From: Epiperipatus broadwayi
Lineage: Eukaryota > Onychophora > Udeonychophora > Euonychophora > Peripatidae
Direction: 5' to 3'
Length of the DNA stretch: 64,000 nucleotides
Assembly (NCBI GenBank): GCA_028023455.1
Contig: JAQFVV010012667.1
Location: 544,501-608,500, forward strand
How positions within the stretch are numbered: position 1 is the stretch's first letter; every line of letters starts with the position of its first letter. Below are positions 1 through 11,205 of this stretch, piece after piece. A program made the translations under genes and the position numbers. Under the pieces are notes generated by a model. The model had not been told where the DNA came from, did not search any database, and saw only the letters and a list, made by a program, of their open reading frames with translations.

Positions 1-263
1 TTAGGTGTCAAACATCAGTTGCTGAATTAAATTTATGCCAATCTGTTTCATATATAATATTGCAGTTAAAATAGACATATTTGTCAACAGTAAAAGGAAA
101 TAAATTTTAAGACAAATTCTAACTGGAAATATAAAACTTGATTGTGACTAAGACTGGAAAATCAGAAACAAAAAAGATTTCAATAGTTAACTATTAAAGA
201 GCTCTGTTTTTATCATGTCTATAGGAAAATGTGCTTACATAAATTTGATTCTATCTTTTACAG

Positions 264-373
264 AGGAATGTTGTGCAAGTGCCTATTCATCCAATATCCC
301 TAGATTAATTTCTAGCTTGTGGCTTTCATTAATGAGGAGATTTGGATCTGAGAGCACTGCACCTACATCTTAG
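264..373 (+). other. Possible terminal exon after an acceptor-like site (weak)
   Basis: A pyrimidine-rich tract ending in CAG at 261-263 is followed by a reading frame of about 35 codons that closes with TAG at 371-373. The stretch is less AT-rich than its surroundings. I do not recognise the product, which is rich in Ser and Leu with an RRFGS motif near its end. A very similar acceptor-like sequence recurs near 462-477, so the site may simply be a repeated intronic motif. No donor or partner exon is visible. Confidence 0.13.
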
Positions 374-1935
374 TGGTGCTACTGTATGAAGAGTTTTGCC
401 TCTGTGAAAAACAGCTTGTGTAAGCATAAAGAATGGTTATTATATGATGTTTGATGGTTTAATTCTATCTTTACAGAGAAATAATCTCTTCTCAGTTGAA
501 TTTTGTATTTAGAGTAACCAGTTTATTCACTTTATGAATGATTTAATTTGTTTTTTAAATTATTGTTACCACAAGCCATCTTGTTTAAAGGTATCAAACA
601 ATTTATTATTTAATTTATGTGATTTTATGTATTTATTTATATTTCATGATAACTTAATTTTAATACTCAGATTTATAATATTTGATTTAGTTTATTGTAT
701 TTGATATTGTGATGTGCTTTTGGAATATTTTTTTAAAAGATACATTATTGAAAACTTTTCATTATCATTGACAAAGTTCCTTTAAAATTTAGATTGGTAT
801 AATAGTATACATCTTTGAATAGAAGATAACAGAAAAATCAATTTTGTTCATTTTTTTTCCTTCTAAATAGCTTTACATAATAAATAAGATTTTAATAATG
901 AAAATTTAGTTTACGTTAAATCAATCTTTCTCCTAAAGAAAAAAGTTTTAAAAACAATATACCAAAATTACAAGCATGTTGAGGCACTAGAATGAGAAGC
1001 TACAATATACAAAAACTTTAGATAAAAAAATAGTTAAAATTTAGTAATCTATTTTAGGATATTTGTCACCATATTGAATTTTTAAAAAACTGATTTGAAA
1101 TATAATTTTCACAATAACTTCAATTTTATTAGAGCAAAATGCTATGACAAATAGTGATCACCATAAGTAAGAAAATAAAATAAATTTCAATATCCAAAAA
1201 AATTATTACTTTATTGTTTGTTGATGATTTCTAATTTATTATTAACTAAGTTTAAAATTAAATCTTCATTTATAATTTCTGTGAATCCCTCACAAAATTC
1301 TTATTCAAACAATATATAATACTTCTTACCTGAAATAATCTATAGCTTCAGAATTTTACAAAAGTAGTTACATAAGAATTATTTATTGTTATCTACTCCA
1401 AAAGTTAAAAAAATCTCAAGGCATCTATAAGAAAAAGATTCATTGGTGGATGGACAGTTGTAATTAAAGCAATTGGCTTCTTGTCTATCCATAACTACAA
1501 ATTGAAGGTGACTGTCTATACCAATGATAAAATAAGTTTTCTCTCTTGATGTTATTTTTTTGTGTATATCAATGATGTTTAGATTTTTTGTGCACACCAG
1601 TGATGCTATCTTGTTATATTTATTGTCTCACAGAGTTATAATTTATTTGCATATAACTCATTTGCTTGCTATAAACATGAAAATAATGTGATGCATAGCA
1701 TGAGTACCAAGATATAATCAAGAATCAGGATTTGATTCTTTGACTGTATACCAATTCTATGTGGTATACATAACCATTGTGTCTATCACCACACACACAT
1801 CACTTGAAACCTCTCTTTATGGGTTTTAAGAGTTTACATTTTTACATGGTACAATGCTCAGTAAATATTTGTGATTGCTTTAGCAACTACAACCTTTCTG
1901 TACATATAATAATTAGTCTTAAAATTTACATTGCA
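374..1935. other. AT-rich non-coding stretch
   Basis: Low-complexity AT-rich sequence with only short frames broken by stops. I see no recognisable gene, RNA or mobile element here. Confidence 0.5.
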
Positions 1936-1939
1936 TTGT

Positions 1940-1971
<32 letters not shown>

Positions 1972-1985
1972 CTATATATATATAT

Positions 1986-2030
<45 letters not shown>
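1936..2030. repeat. (CT)n then (TA)n microsatellite at the left edge of PLE-A
   Basis: A CT-rich run is followed by a nearly pure TA run that directly abuts the end of the inverted PLE-A copy. The frame that spans it encodes only repeats of Ser/Leu and Ile/Tyr and is not a gene. Confidence 0.9.
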
Positions 2031-2125
2031 AATAAAAATATCCGTTAATTAAAAATAATATTGTAATTATAATTGAAATAATATTTTTAAACGGTTTATA
2101 AACAATTCAAACAATCTTTAAATCC

Positions 2126-2166
2126 GCAGAAGTACTTTCGGTTACTTTCAAACCTGCCTCAACTGC
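2126..2166 (-). ncRNA. Hammerhead-ribozyme-like motif, PLE-A inverted copy
   Basis: On the minus strand, stem I is GCAG...CUGC, the core strand is UUGAGGCA, stem II is GGUU...AACC, then GAAA and the palindromic GUAC. It is the same motif as at 3012-3052 and 5553-5593. It lies downstream of the endonuclease stop in sense orientation. Activity is not shown; the core departs from the consensus CUGAUGA. Confidence 0.5.
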
Positions 2167-2203
2167 TATTAAATTCAAAAACTAAAAGCGGAAGCAAACG
2201 TCA

Positions 2204-2512
2204 TCAATTCAAATTCCACGAATCTCGTATTTTAATGTTAGAAGCTTGTCGATTTATCAAATGTGTTTTATTCCTGTTTATAAAAATTGCCTCTTCAATT
2301 TTTCTTTTACTATGGTTTCTCTCTTCATGAAGAATTTTCACATTTTCAAAATTAAATTTAAATTTATGTTTACATGTTTTTTCATGATCAAAGAAAACTG
2401 AAGAAGATATTAAATCACCATTATTTTTATTTTTTACACGCTTATATAACAATTCGTGTTCCTTCAATCTTTTCTCAATGTTGCATCTAGATTCACCTAT
2501 ATATGATAGCAT
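2204..2512 (-). pseudogene. PLE-A GIY-YIG endonuclease, C-terminal part (inverted copy)
   Basis: An open frame of 102 codons begins inside the GIY-YIG domain. SYIGES supplies the YIG half, followed by an Arg-rich helix (RCNIEKRLKEH), the VFFDHEKTC segment, and a conserved Glu in KIEEAIF. The end, IRDSWNLN, is the same as in the longer copy. The first half of the domain is missing because the copy is 5'-truncated. Of the three PLE-A copies this one has the cleanest frame through the C terminus, which makes the indels in the others easy to recognise. Confidence 0.75.
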
Positions 2513-2523
2513 ACAATCACAAA

Positions 2524-2910
2524 AAATTTTTTAAGGATTTATATAAGAATGTATTTAATGTTTCATTCTACGTTCCAAACAATATTAACAAATTAGTTAA
2601 TAATTCTAAGGATGTCATACCTATCAAGCAAAAAAGTAATGTCATATATCAAATTTTTTGTGATTGTATGCTATCATATATAGGTGAATCTAGATGCAAC
2701 ATTGAGAAAAGATTGAAGGAACACGAATTGTTATATAAGCGTGTAAAAAATAAAAATAATGGTGATTTAATATCTTCTTCAGTTTTCTTTGATCATGAAA
2801 AAACATGTAAACATAAATTTAAATTTAATTTTGAAAATGTGAAAATTCTTCATGAAGAGAGAAACCATAGTAAAAGAAAAATTAGAGGCAATTTTTATAA
2901 ACAGGAATAA
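2524..2910 (+). pseudogene. PLE-A GIY-YIG endonuclease, direct partial copy
   Basis: The frame is open through the linker (FFKDLYKNVFNVSFYVPNN) into the GIY-YIG domain: VIYQIFC is the GIY half and SYIGES the YIG half. A two-base loss near 2884 shifts the frame, so the last part reads RGNFYKQE instead of the expected KEAIFINRNK. In the longer copy this same GIY half is broken by A-run and T-run indels, so the two copies complement each other. PLE endonucleases nick target DNA to prime reverse transcription. Confidence 0.75.
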
Positions 2911-3011
2911 AACACATTTGATAAATCGACAAGCTTCTAACATTTAAATACGAGATTCGTGGAATTTGAATTGATGACGTTTGCTTCCGCTTTTAGTTTT
3001 TGAATTTAATA

Positions 3012-3052
3012 GCAGTTGAGGCAGGTTTGAAAGTAACCGAAAGTACTTCTGC
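3012..3052 (+). ncRNA. Hammerhead-ribozyme-like motif, PLE-A direct partial copy
   Basis: Stem I GCAG/CUGC, core UUGAGGCA, stem II GGUU/AACC, GAAA and GUAC are all identical to the motif in the longer copy. It lies upstream of the RT reading frame, where a self-cleaving motif in the pseudo-LTR would define the 5' end of the element RNA. Confidence 0.5.
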
Positions 3053-3202
3053 GGATTTAAATATTGTTTGAATTGTTTATAAACCGTTTAAAAATATTAT
3101 TTCAATTATAATTACAATATTATTTTTAATTAACGGATATTTTTATTTATTTTACATATATTTAACATAATGGATTCAAGTAATTTTAGAAAACGGTGGA
3201 TC

Positions 3203-3287
3203 GTTAAGGAATGGCGGAGATAATGTAAAAAGATTATTAAGCTGAAGTGCAAACTTCGTTTTTTTCAAGGTTTGTAAAATTTTTCAG
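3203..3287 (+). other. Candidate spliceosomal intron in PLE-A
   Basis: The ATG at 3170 opens 11 codons and then meets stops. A GTTAAG donor-like site at 3203 and TTTTTCAG at 3280-3287 bound 85 bases. Removing them would join the ATG frame, in phase 0, to the RT frame that is open from 3288. Some Penelope-like elements are known to keep introns. The donor is not a strong consensus. Confidence 0.3.
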
Positions 3288-4565
3288 ATATTCCCGAATT
3301 GTTGTAATATAAAATTGAACAGCTGTATAAATTTAATACCAAAATGTTTGGATAAATTAAAATTGATTATTTTAAATAATATTATTAAAAGTTGTAAAAA
3401 GGAACTTTTTGATATTCGTAAATATTTGAAAGCAATTGAACATTTAATCATTTTAAATGAATGGTATGCCTGGAACGAATATAAAATTATTTGTGAAAAT
3501 GGATTTAAAGTAATTGAACGTAAATTATATAACAAATTTGAGAAAAAAGTTGATTTTTTATTTAATAAGCGATATCCACACGCTTATAAGGATTTAAACT
3601 TTGTTAATTTATCAAATAATAGGATACATTTAATTCAGAAATACGTTTTAAGTCATGGAGCTAAATACGTTGGTGGTATTTGGAAAGATTATAATTTGGA
3701 ACTAATTGCAGCTGTTCAAAATACATTTGAAATGATTCCTTGTAATGATAATTTTGCTGATGATATTATTAAGAAAATTAATTGCAATAGATTTGATACA
3801 ATACCTTATGATAAATCATGGCAATTGGCTATATCGGAATTTAAACGTAAATTGAAGATTGATGATATGATTTGTTTGAAAGAGGACAAAGGTTTACGTA
3901 TGTGTTTGTTGATGAAATATCAATATATTAATAAAATTAAAATGCAAATGGACAAACTTGGTTTCTTTTTGATTGAAGATTATAATATGGATGGTCAAAG
4001 AATAAAATTTATTAACAATATTTTAAAAATTGCTAAAAATAAAGTTTTAAATAATAATGTATACTATATGATATATCCTTCTTGTGCTATATGTCCTCGT
4101 ATTTTTGCAAATATAAAATTACATAAAGAAGGTAATCCTTTGCGAGTAATGATAGATTTTGGTGGTTCCTTTATATATCAGTCTTCTAAATATATTGGTA
4201 AACTTTTACAAGACTTTTTAGGATTTGGAGAAAATACTATTGCTTCATCATTTGACTTTGTAAATAGTATTAAAAATTTAATTATTGATGAAAATGATAT
4301 TATTGCTTCATTGGATGTTACAGAAATGTATGGATCTATTGATAGAATGAATTCCATAAAAATAATTGAACATGCATTAAAAAATAAAAATATTTGTAAA
4401 TATATGATAAAATTTATCATTGACTCTTTAAAATTTTTTAATGATAACATTGTTGCATCTTTTGAAGGTCAATATTATAAAATGACCAAAGGTTGGCCTA
4501 TGGGATTGCCTGTAGTTGCACAAGTTTGCAATTTCGTTTATCTACATATGAGAGTAATATTTTAA
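3288..4565 (+). pseudogene. PLE-A reverse transcriptase, N-terminal and palm motifs
   Basis: The main frame is usually read from 3315. Counting from there, the PLE-type EDKG motif is at about residues 190-193, HKEGNPLRVMID at 270-281, motif A LDVTEMYGS at 333-341 and motif B GWPMGLPVVAQ at 393-403. The frame is lost just after CNFV, where the PLE-B homologue continues IYESIL. A net insertion of about one or four bases in the segment 4541-4555 explains this. The protein copies element RNA into DNA at a nicked target. Family identity is secure from the motif order and the neighbouring GIY-YIG domain; the clade is not assigned. Confidence 0.85.
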
Positions 4566-4807
4566 ATATGTGTATTTTTGGAGATATTAAAATTTACAAA
4601 AGATATGTGGATGATGTTTTTGTCTGTGGAAACATTAATAGTATAAATTTGCTTATAGAGGAATTAAATAAATTGAATGGCTTGAAATGGACTATTGAAA
4701 AAGAACAGGATTATGAGATTAACTATTTAGATTTAATGATCACAAGAGATAACAGTATATTAAATTATAAACTAATAATTAAGCCATTGCAAAAAGAGGA
4801 TATATAA
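4493..4807 (+). pseudogene. PLE-A reverse transcriptase, catalytic YVDD part (shifted frame)
   Basis: This frame continues the RT after the shift. The true homology starts at about 4550 (YESNIL); the first 18 residues are a frame shadow of motif B. The catalytic box YVDD is encoded at 4604-4615, followed by a conserved block with the pattern NGLKW...NYLDLMITR. It ends with TAA at 4805, where the PLE-B homologue continues KGYIPYK, so the stop is a lesion. Confidence 0.8.
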
Positions 4808-4810
4808 ATT

Positions 4811-5514
4811 TTAAATCAAAAGTACCAATGATGCATAAGATGGCAAGTTTTAAATCTTTTTGTTTCGAAATGAAAATTATGTCGTTACCAAAGTGATAAA
4901 TTGAAAAATATTGAGATATTTGCCAAGGAATTGCTTGATGTTGGTTATAAAATGGAACAAATAAACAATACTTTAAGTCAATTTAAAAAAAATTATAATT
5001 TAAAAGAAATGAAGATTAATAATAAAAAATGGATATCTATTCCATTTATTTCAAATCCACAAGTAAAATTTTTTAAGGATTTATATAAGAATGTATTTAA
5101 TGTTTCATTCTACGTTCCAAACAATATTAACAAATTAGTTAATAATTCTAAGGATGTCATACCTATCAAGCAAAAAGTAATGTCATATATCAAATTTTTG
5201 TGATTGTATGCTATCATATATAGGTGAATCTAGATGCAACATTGAGAAAAGATTGAAGGAACACGAATTGTTATATAAGCGTGTAAAAAATAAAAATAAT
5301 GGTGATTTAATATCTTCTTCAGTTTTCTTTGATCATGAAAAACATGTAAACATAAATTTAAATTTAATTTTGAAAATGTGAAAATTCTTCATGAAGAGAG
5401 AAACCATAGTAAAAGAAAAATTAAAGAGGCAATTTTTATAAACAGGAATAAAACACATTTGATAAATCGACAAGCTTCTAACATTAAAATACGAGATTCG
5501 TGGAATTTGAATTG
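4811..5514 (+). pseudogene. PLE-A linker and GIY-YIG endonuclease (broken)
   Basis: The linker is open from 4901 to 5203. The start of GIY-YIG is then interrupted by missing bases in an A-run near 5172 and a T-run near 5196, compared with the direct partial copy. A third one-base loss lies near 5340. After it the frame runs through NRNKTHLINRQ to the stop at 5513. All three lesions are in homopolymers, so some may be assembly errors rather than mutations. Confidence 0.75.
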
Positions 5515-5552
5515 ATGACATTTGCTTCCGCTTTTAGTTTTTGAATTTAATA

Positions 5553-5593
5553 GCAGTTGAGGCAGGTTTGAAAGTAACCGAAAGTACTTCTGC
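5553..5593 (+). ncRNA. Hammerhead-ribozyme-like motif, PLE-A longest copy
   Basis: GCAG at 5553-5556 pairs with CUGC at 5590-5593 (stem I). The core strand UUGAGGCA is at 5557-5564. Stem II is GGUU 5565-5568 with AACC 5576-5579. GAAA is at 5580-5583, then self-complementary GUAC and UU before stem I closes. The order stem I, core, stem II, GAAA, short palindromic stem III, UH, stem I is the type I plan described for PLE hammerheads. Position 3 is U instead of C, so catalysis is uncertain. Confidence 0.5.
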
Positions 5594-5671
5594 GGATTTA
5601 AAGATTGTTTGAATTGTTTATAAACCGTTTAAAAATATTATTTCAATTATAATTATATATATATATAATAA

Positions 5672-6017
5672 AGTTCCAATCAGTAACCACCTAAACATTC
5701 ACAGTAAAATATAGTAATCAATATTTCTCACTGCTCTCAAGGCAACCTTCATACCTTTTAATAGCAAGAATGGAATCCCCATTCTTACTAATAGTCCATT
5801 GAATATATATGGACACTTAAAGCTTGCAACTTGACTACAGAGTATGAAATATTGATACATTGAATTTTAAATAAACCTCTTTAAACATGAAATAAACATG
5901 TCACTGTAATGCAGACTAATAAATAGTCAATTAACATTACAAACTGCAATACTTTTAAATTGCCCATGTATTATTTAAAATAATAAGCGAAATAATGCCT
6001 AAAGCTAATATGGAATA
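5672..6017 (-). repeat. R350 repeat, single unit
   Basis: About 345 bp match, on the minus strand, the unit at 15055-15403 and those at 23385-24195. (TA)n tracts flank it on both sides. It has no coding capacity. It contains a hairpin, AAGAATGG at 5766-5773 with CCATTCTT at 5779-5786, at the position where other copies have AAGGGTGG with CCACCCTT. Confidence 0.75.
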
Positions 6018-8970
6018 ATTATATATATATATACAAACACAGACATGCAAGTACAAACACACACTAATATATTATTGAACCTTTTGATAATAATTATGTC
6101 TATATGTTAAGATTACCTCAAACTTGGATCAGAGCTCCAAAATTACATTGGATATAAATCACTACTTTTGTTATATTTAAATTTAAATACATATATATAC
6201 TATGCAGACACACTAATACAAACACAAACACATTAATAAATTATACATTTATCAAATAATAATAAAAATTAAAATAATATTTAAATAAAAAAAATGAATT
6301 CTTACCTATATTACATTTATTTTTGGTATGAAGGCTTTGAAATTTCAAAATCATCGAAGCAATCTATTTTATTAAGAAGTCTGGCCTACAAAAAATGTAC
6401 TTTGTCTTCTTTATACACTTTAATAAAGTGAACAGAAAAAAAAAGAATTTATTAATAAAAAATCAAAATTTTGTCCGATTTTAACATGCCATATACCATT
6501 TTAAAAAGGAACTCAAGCTACAGAGAATGAGTGTATTTTTATATCCATAATCCTTTTGGTTTTCCTGCAATTTTAAAAAGAAGTCAAAATAAATTTTAGT
6601 TTCAATAAATCAGTCACAGTGATGCTTACAACTTTAAACTTGTTAATAAAAGTTATCTCTCTGAAGCTATTCAAAAATCATTTGAACATTGTATTTCAAA
6701 ATTAATATGATAAATTGTTTATTTTTCAGTTTTTTACTAAATAATAGAAATAAAAAATATATGAGATTTTTTTTAACTTTCAGTTCTTTGACTAGCAAAT
6801 GTTTTTTTTTTCTTTCAGTTTTTTCACTAAACAATATTAATGGTAAATACATAAATAGGGAGATTTGACCTCATGACCTGTAAGTGAGGAAAATTTTTTT
6901 GCACATATGCTCAACCTAATGACCTTTGTTTATTTTTTCAGTGTTTTTTTTTTTTGCTAAATAGTAGTAGCAGCTGCATTACATCAATACAATGATGGGA
7001 GCTAATGCTCAAGGGATTGAAAATTTTTGATTGAAGCCAAAGTCAAAATTATCAAGAGAATGAAAGGCACTTCATGGAGCTATTACAATTCCATGTAACT
7101 TTTAATCTGTATATCTGTCTAAACTTTCATAAGGACATTCATGTCACTTGCCATCACCAGCAAAAAATGTACCATTTTCTTTTTTTTTTGGCTTATAGCA
7201 TTTTTTTTCTTTCAAAAAATACTCTTGTAACTTTAAAAAAAACTACTAATTGTTCATGTTATTTGTTAATTTAAGTTTCAAAAGTTTTTAACTATCTGTC
7301 ATTTGAAGTATTGTTTTGATAAATAAACACATAGCACATAATTATTCTTATTGTTTAAGAAAAAATTAAATATACTACCCAGTTCATTATAATTTTGCAA
7401 CTTTTATTCACAATATGTAAACACATCACAAAAAAAATAAATCATATTCCCCCTATCCATTATGGCTTAATATTTTCAGTAGAGGTTTGGTGGCTCCCCA
7501 GATATGTAAAAAAAAAAACATGCAATCTGTGAAAGTAAAAGAAATAAATAAGAAAAAAAAAAAAGATATTGTTGATTTAAAACAAAAAAAACAATTTGTA
7601 TCTGAATATGAATTCAAAGAAAAAGTGATTTAGAGAAAGTTATGAATTGATTTGCATAACTTATATGACTAATTTTAATACATAAATTTTGTTTTGTTCA
7701 ATTCATTACAGGTTTTTAGTTATTTATATTTTTAAATTTTATTTGTGTATTGTTATTTGTAATAAAAATTGATTTTTCTCCCTCTATGACACATTTTTGA
7801 CTCGCTGCTTTTTTGAGTAGTATCCTTCATTCAATCAAATGCATTCAACCAGAGACGCTGTTTGATTAATCATTGTCTTAGAGGATAAACATTTAAAAAT
7901 CGATTAAGTTTACGTAATGCTTTAATTTTTTTCTTTGTTTTTAACTTCATTATTAGAAACCAATAATTTTTAATTTGGTCTATCTTTTTAATCTTGAAAG
8001 CCTTAATTTTATTTTTAGATACATTTTCTATTTAAAAAAAAAATAAACATAAAAAATTGTCTCTTAGCAACGACAGCAATCTGACTTTTTAAAATAAAAA
8101 ATAATAATATAACTTTTAATTTAATAAAACAACTTTTTTCACTCTTAATATCTCGATAAATAATAGATAAATATTTTATATAGACTTTTTATGTTCTCAG
8201 TGCTAATGACTAAACAGATAGTATTCAAAAAAATTTTTAAAAATCCTTCAACCATCATATCACAAACGGACAGATGGATGATGATATTATTTTTGCCTTT
8301 TAAAGATTAAAGATAAAATCTTCTTGTAAAATTAAATATGGCTTAAGAATTTTTCAACAACAACAAAAAAATACATTAAGTCATCTTCCGAGAAGTAAAA
8401 AAGAAAAGTTATTCACAATATTTAAGATATAAATTTTAAGTTGTTTTTTGCATTATAAATATCTTTAATAAAAAATAATGCACTATTTTTTATATTCTAA
8501 TTTCTTTTTTTATAGATATTTTGTGATTAAATATTGTAATTTTATGTTTTATATATATATTTAGAAATATATATACTATATTCCATGTGTGTGCTTTATG
8601 CTTTTTTTTTATGCTTAACTGAAAAAAAAAAAAAAAGCTTAATAGAAGTCATTAATGCTAATGGTTGGGCAAGAAATCTTTATTTATTTATTCTGCTTCA
8701 AAAGAATTTTTTGAAACAGTAAACCTATTTTTAAACTGTTAAATTTTTTTAGGCATTTATCAGAATTTGAATTTGCTTAACAATAGCCCATCAAAGATGA
8801 ATAATTTAAGCACTTAAATTAATTTAGAAGTACGTTATAGAGGTTTAGACTTTAAGTTTTATTAAAAAACAAATATAATTTAATTATTTAAACATGTAAC
8901 AAGAGTTTCTTTTTTGACCTCTATTCATGCATGATACTTGTAAATTAAATTTATCTAATTTACAGAGTAT
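6018..8970. other. AT-rich non-coding stretch
   Basis: AT-rich sequence with poly(A), poly(T) and short TA runs, and no frame that looks coding. Nothing further recognised. Confidence 0.5.
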
Positions 8971-8984
8971 CTTGTCTAGTTTTG

Positions 8985-9065
8985 TACAGTGGTAGAGCAA
9001 TGGACTTTAGATTTCAAAATTCATGGGTTGGAGTTCTGATTTATCACTTCCAAATCAATCGATTA
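8985..9065 (+). repeat. tRNA-like SINE head (degenerate)
   Basis: The order GTGGTAGAGCAATGGACT, then an anticodon-like loop, then GGGTTGGAGTTC resembles box A and box B of a tRNA-derived SINE. No clover-leaf is intact and the body downstream is AT-rich. It may be chance resemblance. Confidence 0.3.
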
Positions 9066-9149
9066 TTTATTTATAAATGCATAGTAATTGATGTGTCCTA
9101 TTGTAAATAACAAATTACAGGCAATATGTATTTTATTAGACTTGATTGC

Positions 9150-10090
9150 AGTGAATGTTGATTCAAGGGGGAATGCCTGCCTCATTGCCTTCAGTTCTTC
9201 CTTTGAGCATTAATGGTTCAATTGTTGTTTGATTGGATTCTGGATTGTTGTTTTGCTTAGACAATTTTCAATGTTCTTCTTCACTTTAGATTCTACTAGT
9301 TTCAACTACTATCTTTTTTCAATCATTTTCTATATATTATGAGTAATTACACACTCATTTCACTGTTATGACTTTTGTTCATTTGACTTCTAGATGCTAC
9401 TATTTTGTGTATGTCAGAGCTTCAGGGACTGTTGTGTTTCCTTCTACTTCAGCTACTGTTAAAATATCCTATTTTCTATTTGGTATTCAAATTGTTGTAA
9501 CAACCAACAATAATGGGATGGTGTCTTAACTGTTATAATGATGAACAACTAAATAATTCAACTTTTCTAAATTCCACTTTCTCATTTTTTTCATATATGG
9601 TTCAAGAAAAAATGCCTGTGATAATGCTTTCAGTTCTTACTTCAAGGGTTAATGGTTCATTTCTTGCTTGGTTATATTCTGAATGGCTATTTTGCTTAGA
9701 CAATCTTCAGCTTGCTTTTTTTATCTTAGATTCCATTGGTTTTAGATACTGCATGTTTTTTAATCCCTTTCTAATAATAATAATAATATTTAATATATGT
9801 ATTCTCTAAATATTATGAATACTTATATATTTTGTCCTTTTCACTGCTATGGTTTTGACTGGCTGACTTATACCTGTTGTTAATTAGTGCATATCATAAG
9901 CTTCAAAAACTATTGAACTTTCTTCGACTTTAGCTGTTGATCATCAAATGCATACTGTTTTCTATTTGGCATTTAATTATCTGAAACAACCAAAATTAAT
10001 GTGATAATGTTTCATTTGTCATAATCATGATCAACTGAGCAATCAAGTCACACAATTCTGCTTAATTCCACTCTCTCTTTTCTCATATAT
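9150..10090 (+). repeat. Diverged tandem duplication, unit about 450 bp
   Basis: The stretch 9150-9597 aligns with 9603-10090. Shared landmarks in the same order include TTCAGTTCTT, TTTTGCTTAGACAAT, CTATTTGG and CAACTAA. The repeat is unusually T-rich and free of long poly(A). The frame at 9513-9809 falls inside it and has no recognisable domain. Origin unknown. Confidence 0.65.
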
Positions 10091-11205
10091 TTATATACTT
10101 ATTTGAAATGAACTAACAATTGTCATAATCTTTCCAACTGCAATGAACAACTCTTATCTTCTTCTGCATGGTCCTTTCTTTAGTGATCATTTGTAATTTT
10201 TAATGAACAACATTTCTTTTTAATTAACTTTGTAATAAATATGGTAATGCTTCCATTAGAATTTTAGTTAATTTGTGGGAAAGACAGATGTTTCTATAAT
10301 TTATTAATATTAATTTGTCTGTTTAATGGTAATTATTCTTTTACAGATGCTCATACATTCTAGGTAATGATATGAAAATATTGGAAGGAAATGATTACCT
10401 TGATATAAACAAACTGATCTGATTTATTCAAAATGTATGTTAGAAGCTCTTTACATCTCCCTTCTTATTGTCTATAGCCATGCATTTAAAGTTAAAGTAA
10501 CAATAAAGATGATTTCTGGAGATATAAGATAGTGCATATAAATAGAATAATGTAGAGATCATTGTATCTGATTTTTAATAAAATTTTAAATGTATATCTT
10601 GAGTTTAAAAAATGTAATAATTTTTACCCTAGTACGGAATGATTTAGATGTGTTTATGTGTTTCTTAAATTCTAGTTTTAAATAAGTGTTGGTAAAATAT
10701 TGTTTATATAAATTTAATATATATATATATATATATAATGCACAATGCTAAGCAATTAAATTTATTATAAACCGAAACAACTTTAAACTGAAACTGCCAA
10801 TTTCTGCAATCACAACAGACAAAAACTGCAAATAAGCAGAAAAAAAACATTTTTTTTCTATTTTACTTTATAATAATTGGATCAAATTTTTAAAGCACGC
10901 AAAAATAATGCATTGACAAAGATAATAGGTATAGTTTAAGTCATCTGAGTTTCTATTTGTCATAAATTTGTCAAATAGCTTATCTATATAACTATATTCC
11001 GGAGTATTTATAAGGTTTATTAAAAGGATTACTAATGTTGCCATATTAATTTAAATTTGAATGTTTGACAACTTTGCAATTATATTATTCTTGGCTATTT
11101 AAAACTTCAGTTCTATTATTATTTAAATATCTCAAATAGTAAATGAAAGGACACATATTCTATTTATCTGCAATTGTTTCAGTTGAATTACAAAAATATA
11201 AACAA
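10091..11205. other. AT-rich non-coding stretch
   Basis: No recognisable feature apart from a (TA)n run near 10719-10738. Confidence 0.5.

Larger units (their letters stand above)
2031..2519 (-). mobile_element. PLE-A inverted 3' fragment
   Basis: This is the reverse complement of about 2650-3150 and of 5200-5650. On the minus strand it contains the GIY-YIG endonuclease end, the stop codon and the 3' UTR with a hammerhead-like motif. It is joined head-to-head at about 2513-2530 to a direct copy, through a short A-run/T-run (microhomology). Inverted 5'-truncated copies next to a longer copy are a known property of Penelope-like elements. Confidence 0.85.
2523..3150 (+). mobile_element. PLE-A direct 5'-truncated copy (pseudo-LTR-like)
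   Basis: It is nearly identical to the last part of the longer copy (about 5063-5650) and is followed directly by the start of that copy. This gives the head-to-tail partial tandem typical of PLEs, where the upstream partial copy acts as a pseudo-LTR. It retains about 60 bases of 3' end (to TTTTATTTATTTTACATATA near 3160) that the longer copy has lost at its own 3' end. Confidence 0.85.
3151..5655 (+). mobile_element. PLE-A, longest copy of a Penelope-like retroelement
   Basis: It contains, in order, a short leader with ATG at 3170, an RT region, the linker, a C-terminal GIY-YIG endonuclease, and a 3' UTR with a hammerhead-like motif. The order RT then GIY-YIG is the classical one, not the permuted order of some PLE clades. 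The RT is broken by a frame change near 4540, a stop at 4805 and further indels up to 5210, so the copy is not functional as read. Its 3' end stops at about 5655 against a (TA)n tract and lacks the last stretch present in the partial copies. Confidence 0.9.

Noticed and set aside
1777-2031. 84-codon plus-strand frame
   Set aside because: Most of it is translated from CT and TA microsatellites.
2031-5655. Integrated virus or LTR retrotransposon
   Set aside because: There is no gag, protease, integrase or true LTR; RT motifs and GIY-YIG place it in the Penelope-like group.
5672-6017. R350 as part of the PLE-A 3' UTR
   Set aside because: It is found elsewhere without PLE-A and lies in the opposite orientation; adjacency is through a shared (TA)n tract.
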